Part shown: positions 23,448 to 34,900 of the stretch, piece by piece
Layout: each line of letters starts with the position of its first letter
How positions within the stretch are numbered: the first letter of the stretch is position 1
Notes under the pieces: model-generated
What the model was told of the DNA's origin: nothing
Seen by the model: only the letters and a program-made list of their open reading frames with translations
Databases searched by the model: none
Made by a program: the position numbers and the translations under genes
From: Membranipora membranacea
Lineage: Eukaryota > Bryozoa > Gymnolaemata > Cheilostomatida > Membraniporidae
Direction: 5' to 3'
Length of the DNA stretch: 64,000 nucleotides
Assembly (NCBI GenBank): GCA_914767715.1
Contig: OU612070.1
Coordinates: 16,943,501 to 17,007,500 of the forward strand

Positions 23448-23760
23448 AAAACCTTGTGAGACAATTGTGATATAGGATGAAAAACAAAGCATAAAATAAA
23501 GATCTGTAGATCTGTGTGATAGATATAAATATAATAATGTAGCAGGTCATTGGATGCTTTACTTGTTGTGTTCAAAGGGTATAGTTTGACTATAAATTAG
23601 CAACCTAGTGGAGAGACATCTGGCGTTGGCACACTGACTGGGGTACATTTGTTTCTCATGGCTGCTTTATGCTTCATCTGAGAGCTTTTGATCATGATGA
23701 TGATGACTTTTATTGCTAACTTGATCAGAATCAAATGCTAACCCATGACGCAGTTCTAAT
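23448..23760. repeat. Rearranged copy of the repeat at 10430-10750
   Basis: The first 100 bases match 10430-10530 directly. The block 23556-23715 is the reverse complement of about 10556-10745, and then forward similarity resumes with CAGAATCAAATGCTAAC. It lies directly upstream of the complete transporter gene's start, so it may overlap that gene's promoter. Confidence 0.7.
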
Positions 23761-24848
23761 ATTCATTTGTATTGTTACAACAATATGTCTCTGCAGGAGA
23801 AACCATGGTTATTTGGTTGGCTCGATATTAGTTTTTATTTTTGCTTCAAACAACCAAGATACTATGGTTAGCATGAGTTCATTAAATTTAGTTTTTCCTA
23901 GTGCCAAAATGATAACATAGAAAGAGAAAAAAGTTCATCCTCTTCAAAGGCAGGGTAAAAGTAACAAGACATATTTGTATTATCTGCATTCAATGGAATT
24001 GTCCCACCAATTACATTGGTAAGACAACTCCTGAAATCACTAGCATCACTACCTTTACTAGTTGTTGACCAATCATAAGCCATAATTGCACGAAATTTAC
24101 TGAAGCTGATATATCTGATATAAAGCCAAAAATAAAATGCATACAAAAATAAAGCTCAAAACAAAAATAAAATATGGCTTTGCATATGAAGTTATTGTAG
24201 CTGCACATAGTGAAAGATTGACCAATTTGCACAAGTAGGTATACATAAGTTGAAAACATTTGTTCATCTTGCAGTAAATGATAACCGAAAAACCTCTCCA
24301 TCTAGTAGTCTCAGTAAAATATATTCATAATCGTGTTTGGCACTTTTTGAATTTGAATTCAATTTGAAAGAATGATGGCAAGTCAACCAATATTATGGCT
24401 CGAGATTCGTTATTAAACATTGAATAAATTGATTTATAGAACACCAAAAATAGAATGTCTCTGAAAATGGATGATAAAATATAGATACATTATCAGGATG
24501 ATAATCTCATCATAAACTATGCACCTATCAGCAAATAATCCACATAGTATAGCACATTTTCTGGAAGTGACTGTTGCTGTCTTAGTGAATAATAAAAAAA
24601 TATAGGTGATATATTATTATAGTATTATAGTATCAGAGATTGTTGTTATAAATATATGGAAGACCAAACTCATAGCTGCCAATTCAATAATATTACATCG
24701 TTCGTTTCTAGTCTCAAGTAAGAGGAAGCAACCAAAGGTAGGTAACTGATAGCTGCCGATTCCATAACTACAGATTATTCCTATCTAGTTTTAAGAAAAA
24801 TCCGCCATTACTTTCTTGAGACACATGTAAGGTAGGGGAGGGGGTTAG
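23761..24848. other. Intergenic interval between two minus-strand genes
   Basis: It lies between the upstream flank of the transporter gene and the stop codon of the carrier gene. It probably includes the carrier's 3' UTR. No gene recognised. Confidence 0.5.
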
Positions 24849-27800
24849 CTACAGAAACTGAGGCTGTAGATAACGTAAGGCCAAAGTAACAACCGTAAAA
24901 GTTGCCGCGTTAGTTGGGAATGCTCGCAAAAGTGTAGGGGTCAGTCCACGATACAAGAACGACCAACCTTCCTCAGCCAGAGATTTTTTAACACAGTCTT
25001 TATATCCTGTATACTTGTAATGGAATTTCCCGTCCATATAAACACCATCAGCCTGTATCCTGGTCTTAATTACATCGACAGGGTAATTTGAGAACCACGA
25101 ACAGCATCCAGCGAGCCCTCCAGCCATCAGCAGTCCTATCATTGGACAATGTTTAGCTCCCTCTGGTGTGAATTTCCGAGTCATGTACTCATAGGAGACA
25201 AAGTAGATGCCAAAAGCTGGTATTTCTCTGATTACCGTGATGTTGAACCCTCGTCCAACACCTTTTAGTCCTTCTGCATGGTAGATCTTCTTTAGGCAGT
25301 CTGCGGCACCTGAGTAGACTGATTTTGAGTCTCTGCTGAGGCCTTTCTCAGCATCTTGCAGTTTAGTTTTCACCAGCTCCATTGGAGCACATATCCAAGT
25401 CTGCGATAAACCTACAAATAAGTTAAGAATATTTTCTGAGTATCCTGAAAATACATTGCAACAGTATCAGCTGTGTTCAAATTTTTTTTATGCAATCAAA
25501 GTGACCCGGCCATCAACAATAAGAAAAACTAGCTTTTCCGTATAACTGTTTGATAAAATGGCGCTATGTCCTTAGATTGATATTTTTTAAGTTTATAGCA
25601 TTTGGTATCATCTCAGCGTTCTGATGGTGTTAATATATAAGCTAATACGTGCTGACCCTCCCTATTTCTACCTTAATTATGGATAACTTATAACAGTATC
25701 TGCCATAACAATATTCAATACAACAGAGACAAAAAATACGCATCAGTGCATGTGATTTGGCTGATTTCCTGAAAGTACATCATTTTGGTTACAAAAGAAA
25801 CACCACAATGAACAGGTTTCGAGACAGCTGGTAAATAGAGAATTCCTGAGTGAACTCCACTGAACCACTAGTATTGAAACCTCAGAAACAACCAGGGGCG
25901 CAAGTAACATTGAAAGCCTGCCAGCCCAAGCCTGCCAGCCCAAGCCTGCCAGCCCGAGCCTGCCAGCCCGAGCCTGCCAGCCCGAGCCTGCCAGCCCGAG
26001 CCTGCCAGCCCGAGCCTGCCAGCCCGAGCCTGCCAGCCCGAGCCTGCCAGCCCGAGCCTGCCAGCCCGAGCCTGCCAGCCCGAGCCTGCCAGCCCGAGCC
26101 TGCGGGTTCAGGTATTGCACCAAGAGATGATGTTGTTTTATTCGAACTTCTATGAGTTTCTAAATGTGTTATTCTGAACCTACTCAGAGGATTTAGTTGA
26201 TAATATCACAATCTATAATATCAATATCAGCTTGTGTCTGAGTAGCCTAGATGCAACGTGAGAACCTAGGCTTTTCCTACTTATGTATATATATTTATGT
26301 CCGCATTCCGTTTGAGGCACAGATATATTATTTCAGACATAATGCGGATAACTCATGGGTTGACAATAAACAATAGAGAATCGAACCTGCAAAAGATCCA
26401 GCTAGAAAATGAGAGCTAAGTGCATCAGGGTTCTCCATCCGCTTGAGCACATTGTTCTGTACACCGAATACCACAGCGTTGATTAGGGCCAGAGAGCATA
26501 GTGGAGCGGACACTCCTTTATACAGTCCTAGAAAACTCTCTTGTTTGACAATTGACTGGAAGCAGTGAAATGTGTTTCTGTAGAGGGGCTTAACAGGGTG
26601 GTCCATCTGCATTCGAACCTGAAAGACGAAATAAAACAGGTATGGGTGATCATTTCTGTCCGATCCATCTAGCGCATGGTGCGTTAAGTCAAATCACAGT
26701 TATCAAATTTATACAGGCGATCACCATAGATTTGGTGTTGAGTTGATTTAGTACCTTTCTGGAGGTAAACTGTAAAGAAGAAAATTGAAAGAAGCACCTG
26801 CATTCCCCAGACCCTAAGCCTTAATTTGTGGTTAGAGGGACTCATTGGACAAGACTACATGCTAATTTGGTTTTCTATACACTAGAGTGAAGACACCTGT
26901 TTCACTTTGTCACATAGCTGTGGGGAATGTGGTGGTGGGCTTAGGGGCATTTTGTAGCTTCCAAAGGGATATCAAATGATGTCATAATATTAAATATTTC
27001 TAGGCTCTTTGCATTTTGAAGCTCAGCTTTGAATAAGAATTAAACCAGGATATGATAGCTTAATTGATTCGTAGATAAAAGCCTATATGCATTCCTTTGG
27101 ATGAAATATGGCTGTTAGTTTGACAGGGAAATGTCCATTATTGGCATGGGCAAAAACCATATAAATCTCAATATTGTGCTTAACCAAGGTACGTTATATT
27201 TATTTATGTGTGTTACTAGCATGCTATCACCCAACAACCATTTTCTATACTGTCTCACACAAAGGGCACTTTATTGCAATATAGGAGCTGAGTCTCGAAA
27301 AAAACACAAATATTTGCCTACATGCCAAATATTTTTGGCAGACTCGGTTTTTTTCCATTGATATCTCTCCAGGATTTATTATACTTTGAGCGCAGAAGCA
27401 GAAAAATGTAGCCATAGTTTTGGTAATTGTGAGTATCATTTAACTTTGACACTTCTGGTGGTATAACCTTGAGGGAGGTAAAGCTAGACAGGAACAAAGG
27501 TTATTTCAACAAAACATCTGCCGGATTCAAAACTGACTTGACCAAGTGGACAGGGCTCTGCCTAATCTCCCAATATTTCAAATTTGATTTATGCCCACAT
27601 ATACATTTGGGAAGATACCTGTCAATGTACGGGGCATTTCTGGTTAATCTGGTTTAGGGTAGTTCTAGGTTATGGATAGGTCATCCCGAGGCTATGGCAC
27701 TTTTGTCAATAAGCTATGTTGACAAAGTACAGATCATCTACCAATTTCACACCAACCTCAAGCAATAATTAGAGGCGTTGGAAAGATGAGGTAAAATACT

Positions 27801-30588
27801 CCAAAACACCTGCCATATGTTCTATACACCCTGACAGCGATCGCAACCCCAGCGGACCCTCCCTCGATGAGTTTTCATATAAACATCAATCCTCTGAGGA
27901 TCAGCTGAGGCTCATACTAGAGTAATGTGACGCCACGTTATCCGCTCTGCAATCTGAGGTTGTAACAGCTGATGATCAGTTGAGGCTGCTGCTAGCATTG
28001 TTTACAATGATGACATTGGGCAAAGGTTATATACCGCGAGTGTGTTTCGACCATTACATGACTAGTGACACTGCCTTTCTCTCAATATAATGACAACGAC
28101 ATTACATTGCTTTTTGAGAAACCCCTTGGGATTTACATAACTATGATGCTTTTCTTGGTACATGGAGTTTATATAATTACCAAATAAATGTAGTAAACTT
28201 TTATTACAGTCTCCCCTTGAGGCTTGCTGCAGCTTATTTCTAACCAAACTTATTTTTTCTAAAAGAAAGTGTTTTGCTTATTGACGTCCATTACATTACA
28301 ACAGATGAATGATGAAGTGTTACAACATTCTATTCACCACAATATCATTAAAAGCCTAAAGACAAAATGTCTTTCCACCCCTCCCCCCCCCCCAACCTTT
28401 TACCAGAACTACATGAAGGACATGAAGGTTTGGCTACTTTTCAGGCAATTTGCCTAAAGCTGCACGTACACTGCAAAATTTTCCCATTGGATCCTCCCGT
28501 AAGATTTTGATTTTAGATAAGCTATAACTGGAGCAACCGAAACTCTGATTTTTGTGACATTATTAGAAAACATAGATTTTTGGCTTGTTCCAAGGATAGA
28601 TGGAATAAAATCAAAATATGATCGGAAAATCTGGCGGAAACTTCTATAGTGTAAATTCAGCTAATTTATCATGAAGGGCTTTTGAGGCGCACAGCAATCT
28701 TACCTTGACTGTGTCGAATGGATGTCCTACTACTACACCAGCACATCCTAAAAATACGAATACAATCAATTATAAGTAAGAATAAGTAAGAATAATATAA
28801 CTAAGAATCAGTAAGTTTGCTTTGGGAACATAATCAAATCATTACAGATTATTATTCAGGTTTTAAGAATATATAATGTTCTGTCAATCAATTTATCTGA
28901 TGGCTTAATGTCTACTAATTACCCTGTGGGTCCTTAGTTTAAAGACTACCCAAAGGCCAATGCATGTTATAGTCAGGCAGTTACTTATGATTAAGGTTTA
29001 TCAGTTTCACATGGTAAAAAAATTCAAATCCCTACTTGGCATGAATTGTCGATGGTGGAAAAAGTGCCTCCCATAAGGGACTATGCAAATCTGACAAAAC
29101 TTTATCATAAGTAACTACCTGATACCGTGGCCCATTTCTGTGATTTTTTAGGTAGTGGGTAGATAATTCTAGGAATCATCATTTATTTGTAGGAAGCTGC
29201 ATTAAAAGTTTTCAAGGTGTCTGTTGTTTTTAGGCAGCTGCTCAGTTATTTAAGAAACACATTATATTTTTAGGCAGCCACATGCTAATTTTACAAAGTC
29301 TATTTTGTTTTTAGGTAGCTGCTCTATTATTTAGGAAACACATTATATTTTTAGGCAGCCACGTGTTAAATTTACCAAGCCTCCTAAGTTTTTAGGTAGC
29401 TACTCGATTATTTAAGAAACACATTTTATTTCTAGGCACCTGCTTCCTAATATTCCAAAACACTGCATGGCAGAAATGGGCCACAGTAACCTGACTATAA
29501 CATGCATTGACCTTTGGGTAGTCTCTAGGTATGTGATAAGGATGTGAAGCTGTTAGAGGCATTCCAACAGTATGTGATAAGGATGTGAAGCTGGTAGAGG
29601 CATTCCATAATGGCTGATAATGGAATGCCCTTACCAGCAACAACTAAAGTTCAAATGTTTTGCCGAGATGCAGTAAGTGACAGCAAGGAATATGATAGGC
29701 AGCAATGGATGACTTTTTATGTATCTCAATGTAGCCGCTTAGTCTTATCAGAGCGTAATGATTTAGTTTATTCGAGGGTGAAGATATTTCAGTAATAAAG
29801 ATTATCAAGCACTGGACAAATATCACAGGGTCTTTCCGTAATCTTGGTTGATGTTGAAGCTACTACGCTCAGACAAAACAGAGCTTCATATTAACCCCAA
29901 AGAAACATGGCTGCCAAGCCCACAGTCAGTCCTTAATGGTATCAAACTAGTCCATGTGGCCATGTCCATGCTTGTTCAGGGAAAGAAAATAGCTTTTCTT
30001 CATCAATTTACACATTTGAACTGGTTTGAAAAGTCCATATATATTTAAATAAGTTTTTGCATGTATTTATACGTTTGTGGAATAGAAAGACTCCATGTAG
30101 GACTGTAGTTGGTCTTCATGTATTCACACTAGATTACAAGAACATTTGTTGACAAAATGTAGCCATTATTTGATATGGTTTATTTCATAAACTACACTAA
30201 TGCATTACAGGTCAGTAACCTGAAATTTTTGATTAATTATAATATCAATTATCCACATTCATGACCATTTACATGGCTCACTACAGCTTGTGCAAGTCCA
30301 ATAGACAAATTGCCCAGTGGTCTGCCTCTGGGGCACTAGTACACAACTGGACTGGCACAAACCACACCGGGCTTGTGTTCAAGTAAAATTATGATGAATC
30401 ATCAACCCAATTAATTAAATTGCAAATAATATTGGGGATGTAAAGAGAATAACTTCCCTCTGTTGAAATCTTTTCACATAAATAGCCATGAATTTAAGTT
30501 GATACGTAAAAGAGGCCTACACAAAGGAAACATATTATTATGACTTACCTCCGAGACAACCCGCAAAGAATTCGAAGGTATGTTCCAT
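24849..30588 (-). CDS. Mitochondrial carrier, SLC25A29-like (292 aa)
   Basis: Four exons join in phase to 879 nt: 30549-30588, 28704-28747, 26387-26618 and 24849-25411, all GT-AG. The protein opens MEHTFEFFAGCLGG and has the three-repeat carrier fold. The signature PX[D/E]XX[K/R] appears three times: PFDTVK (near residue 22), PMELVK and PVDVIK, each starting an odd-numbered helix. GLYKGVSAPL, GVGRGFNITVIRE and LYRGLTPTLLRAFP are the matching second halves. PMELVKT, SNYPVDVIK and RIQADG resemble SLC25A29, which exchanges basic amino acids such as arginine, lysine and ornithine across the inner mitochondrial membrane; SLC25A45/47/48 are the nearest alternatives. The length is typical and no targeting presequence is expected. 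Exons 1 and 2 are tiny (40 and 44 bp). Introns hold a minisatellite and a palindromic repeat. Confidence 0.9.
25916..26103. repeat. 14-bp minisatellite in intron 3 of carrier gene
   Basis: About 13 head-to-tail copies of CCTGCCAGCCCGAG, nearly identical. The first units read CCCAAG instead of CCCGAG. Because 14 is not a multiple of 3, all frames cycle through the same peptides, which creates long but meaningless open frames on both strands. Confidence 0.95.
28944..29525. repeat. Palindromic repeat with 81-bp internal units
   Basis: The left end (GACTACCCAAAGGCCAATGC) is inverted at the right end (complement of GACTACCCAAAGGTCAATGC). Both are followed by TGTTATAGTCAGG, and there is a further inner inverted segment (CAGTTACTTATGAT versus its complement near 29105). 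The middle holds three tandem 81-bp units starting near 29231, 29312 and 29393, each with TTTTTAGGCAGC-like and AAGAAACACATT motifs. The family recurs at 39687-39815 and 40283-40644. A non-autonomous foldback DNA element is the likely identity. It lies in intron 2-exon 1 space of the carrier gene. Confidence 0.75.
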
Positions 30589-31131
30589 TTTAGTTGGGTG
30601 AGTTGGCGGTCTTCTGTTTCATTTAGAGTACAATATACCAGTGTTACAAAGCACAACTTTCCAGATCCATGTCGAGCTGAATAAGAAAAATCTAAATTAC
30701 TTAGGGGGTTACCCAGAAATATCACAGATATTATAGTGGTCAGCATGCCTACCTTACAGCCGTCATATCCGTTACATGTAGCAACGGTTACCAAACCAAA
30801 TAAGTTTGGTGGGATTGTCAAACTTGGTCGGTGTTTAAATGACAATCCCTTCTAGAAGTAACTCGGTGTAATATTTAATGGCGCCGTACCTCCCCTTGTC
30901 TACATTGTCTATTACAAAGAGGACCATTATTAACCTGACAGCTAGTCTGAACGAGGCGAGCATGCAGTGTGAATGTGATGGAACCAAATTGTAGAGCTAA
31001 AAAATGGATCAGAAACAACAAGAGAACAATAAGTCAACAACAGAGCAAAGAGGTGGGCATTGTGAGTGTACCCAACCAACCTATCAAAGTTATATTGATG
31101 TCACCCACTACTGGATGGCTAGACAACCCAT

Positions 31132-31225
31132 AGGCATCTGGAGTTACAAGCATGGATATTTTGCCAATGCCCATGATCATTGACATTGGGCTGGCAAAGT
31201 ACATGCTTGTAACTCCAGGATGCCT
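31132..31225. repeat. Foldback repeat, 23-bp arms
   Basis: The arms AGGCATCTGGAGTTACAAGC... and its complement (31202-31225) enclose a spacer with a second inverted pair, TTGCCAATG and CATTGGGCTGGCAA. It looks like a small palindromic element. Confidence 0.65.
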
Positions 31226-31804
31226 CTAGTCTAGGACCACCTTAGTTAGTCATTAGTGTTGTTCTTTGTAACCTTTATGAATTTGCCTACTAAAGTACTA
31301 CTATAAAAAATACCTGCTCTGAAGAATCAGCTTTCTATCTCTAACTGTTGTGAATCCACTACGAATCAATAAACTCTCTTTCCTGTGTATTGCATGCAGT
31401 GCAATTATTCAGGGATTATGGAAACCCTGTGTACAACATGATTCATGTTGTGAGTGATCTTGGCAACACACCAACATTTGATAGCCCTCGTTTCTAAGTG
31501 GTATTCCTTACAGATAAATAAAGTTGGGTTCCTACAGGTCCATCTTCAATATGAGATTCAGGGCACTACTTCCTCTAACCTTTAGGCAACCTTGGGAATT
31601 TTGTGGGATGTTTGAAAGAAAATTTAGTATGAGTCAATAATCGATGTTATCGTGTTCGATCATTGAATTGTACTATGTACTATTGTACTATGGGATTCAA
31701 TGTGTTCAATGATTCCCATTTGGACTTAGGATGTAACATAACTACAACTAGTAAGTTAAGTAGGTAGGCAAAGTACTTTTAATGAACTGGGGTGATATAT
31801 CATC

Positions 31805-31825
31805 ATGTATGTATGTATGTATGTA
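31805..31825. repeat. (ATGT)n microsatellite
   Basis: Five tandem ATGT units, visible directly. Confidence 0.85.
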
Positions 31826-31854
31826 CTGTCTGTAGCCTGTCTTGACTAGCTTAC

Positions 31855-31956
31855 TTGCCTTGACTTTGCCAATGTCCAGCATCAACCACCCCCATATATC
31901 ATCAAAGGTGGTCATTTGGGGGTGATTGATACTGGAAATTGGCAAAGTAAAGGCAA
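31855..31956. repeat. Foldback repeat, 40-bp arms
   Basis: The arms 31855-31894 and 31917-31956 pair with about five mismatches (TTGCCTTGACTTTGCCAATG against TTGCCTTTACTTTGCCAATT and onward), with a 22-bp spacer. A fragment of the same family appears near 34615-34640. The TTTGCCAATG core also resembles the inner part of the foldback at 31132-31225. Confidence 0.7.
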
Positions 31957-34900
31957 TTAAGTCCAATGATTAGATGCTGACTGGATACATACACATGTGA
32001 CATGGTATGCCAGTTCCAGCTGTGCTGTGCTGGTAGTTTTCCTCAGAATCAGAGAAACTCTAAGATAGTGGAAATTAGTATATTTCAGTTCATAAAAAAG
32101 TAGGTTTAAAGGGGACAGCACACAACTATCAACCCATACTATATGAAATCCCTAACTAGTATTCAAATCAATCCATGTTAGATGATGATTTAGCAGCACT
32201 TCATACTTCACTTATATACTTAAGAAACTGAATGATTCCCTCCACACCCTCCTGCACTGTGAAATCCTTCGGAAAACCAGGTTTTCTATCATTAGTACAG
32301 ATATGGGAGTATGGAACCTGGGAGTCATCAATCAATGTGACCCAAAATCTAGTCAGCATATGGAGCAGCGAAAACTAGTGAAACGATAAATTTTACATGA
32401 TGCATATAAGGATGGCCGCCTTTATATGCAATTTTACACTGTCTATTAGTGGAGTAGCCTATGCTGACACAGGATGGGACCCAAACCGAGATGAACAAAT
32501 ACAGAACAAGCAGGTTTATCAGCCGTCTCTAAGGCCGGGCTAATGTCACTGAGGCCGACTCTGAGCCGGGTCTCCAGACACTGCAACAGAGGAAAAACAA
32601 TCCACTGACTAACTTCAAGACGTGGAGCGACACAGTGTCTTAGATCTGGCATGTGATTAGTATCAGAAGACTGACATCTAGACTGTATCCGAACACCAGT
32701 TTACCACGGTAGTGTTCTACCAAGGACCGTAAGACCACCAAGAAACAAACCATAGGACATTCTAAAGTTCTACACACCGCATCCAATTGGAACCACAAAG
32801 AGTGAAAGTTCATCACCTTGTAAAATAGGGCTTCCGTAACGCCTACCAGTGTATTAAAAACACCACATACTGTCTCCCCCGTGGGCAAACATCCTATATA
32901 CACACTGATAGCAAATGAGGCACGATGATGATCTAGTTACAAAGCACAAGGTCAAAAATGATGTAAGCAATTGATATTGATTTGACTGCAATGTGCACGG
33001 GTAATGCCCCACCCCAACAGGTAAAACACAAAATACATAGGTAGATGACCAGTCATCCGATCATGAAACCAACAATAATATATTGAGTGAAATACACAGT
33101 GCATCCAGTCAGCCGACCAATGAGGGTGAACATTGATAGATTCTTTTTATGACATGATCCGCTTCTCTAAACTGTTATTTCACTATAGAATATACATGAC
33201 AAACCCATTGAATTACTATGAATGCATGCAACATGGAACAACGAGTTCCTAATAGTAAAGCCGGAAACCCCAGACGACCGAGATGCTAGGGATATTATTG
33301 CTGTCATTATTCCACACTATTCATCCATCATGATTTCCCTGGAACCGAGATTAAACATGCTGTGACTTGTGTAAAGATGTAATTAAGATTCTGGTACCAA
33401 GTGAGAATGCTTCAAAACCATCTCCAGCTGTAATTTGGAGACTTCATTATAATAATTATCTTGGATCTAATCCCTAACATCTGTCCATTGAATTTCTGTC
33501 ACTTCTTTATTTATGCAACATGTAATTTCTCTAACTTCTAAAACTTGGTAGAGGTAACATGGAGGCTAGTTACTGAGTGCAAAGTGCAAAATACCACATC
33601 ATTATTGATGATCGGGGCATTCTTCAAAAGCTCTCCGTTACCTAGAAAATTGAGTCTATGGTTTTTCTCGATATAATAGTTTTGCAAATCTACAGCAGCA
33701 CTAGGCAAAAGTGGCTATGAAGTGACAAAAAAGTGGCATTTTACTGCTTAAGGTATAAGAAATTCCATGGTGTCATATACACAGTGCATGATTGACCCAT
33801 ACATTCACACTCTTACTCAGCATTTTCTTATTGAGTTTTCCTTTTTTAATCTTGATAGACATTACAATCATTACAATCATTTGTTGATGTGGCATTGTCT
33901 GTGAAAGTACAACTTACGGTGCTACAATCATTCCGTATGTTATAGTAAACGCTACTTTATGACGTGTTCGGTGTCAAATTTTAGAGCATGTTTGTGTGTC
34001 TTTCCATATGGCCAGGAGAAGAAGAATATGGATCCAAAATTTATATTTCTTACATAGCCTCATTTTCCTTTCAGATCCGGGAGTGGATCATACACTAGGA
34101 GATGAGGAAACATTGCTTATGTATGACAGCTACAGTTTGTGGTTGAAGCACAACAACCTAGCACCGTCAACTTAGCAAAGATGGAAAGACAGGGGCCGCC
34201 ATGAATCTCTTTTTGGTAAGTATGGATATCAATGGGATTTGTGTTCTTTTATTTCGTCTGGGCATACTGCAATAAACAACACCACCTCCACCCAGATAAC
34301 AACACTCGAAAGGGATATCCGCGTTGTTTTGCATGAATGTTCTAATCATCAACTAAAGCAGTAAAATTGGTTTCGACAGGAAAGCTATGTCTTCCAAGCT
34401 TAAGGTATGAGTGACTTGTTTCTTTAACAATATTGTTGTAGCAACCTCAAACCTGAACAGCTTCTTGGTGGAGGTTTTCGCCTAAAATGCGGTGGTTGCC
34501 AGATTCATTTGGAACAGCCTGGAGCGTCGGTAGTATTGACTGTATTGCTGCACAGGTACACGTCTGTATTAGGCATTATATCTAGCATCGATACTCAAGC
34601 GTCCCTTTGGATTGATTGCCTATACTGGAAATTGGCAGAGCACTGCTGGTTGATATGTAGCCTATGACCATACAAAATTACATACCATTTCCCAACCACC
34701 GGTATTACATTATCTTATTATTTGATAGATTCAGAGAAGACATTTTGGTTAAAAGTAGACGTTTGATTATAAAGCGCAAATTATAATGAAAAATGGGTCA
34801 ACCTGACAACTTTGTCCTTTGTCAGACCTGAAAATTCATCTCAAAACAACATTTAAATCTTTGACGGCGCCCTCTGTGCAATTATCGATCAGTGTACTCT

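Noticed and set aside
25743-26155. Open frames on both strands across the 14-bp minisatellite
   Set aside because: A 14-bp unit without stops opens all frames. The peptides only cycle the repeat and lie in an intron.
30474-30845. 123-codon minus-strand open frame overlapping the carrier gene start
   Set aside because: It runs in a different frame from exon 1 of the carrier and has no recognisable similarity. Probably 5' UTR or upstream sequence.
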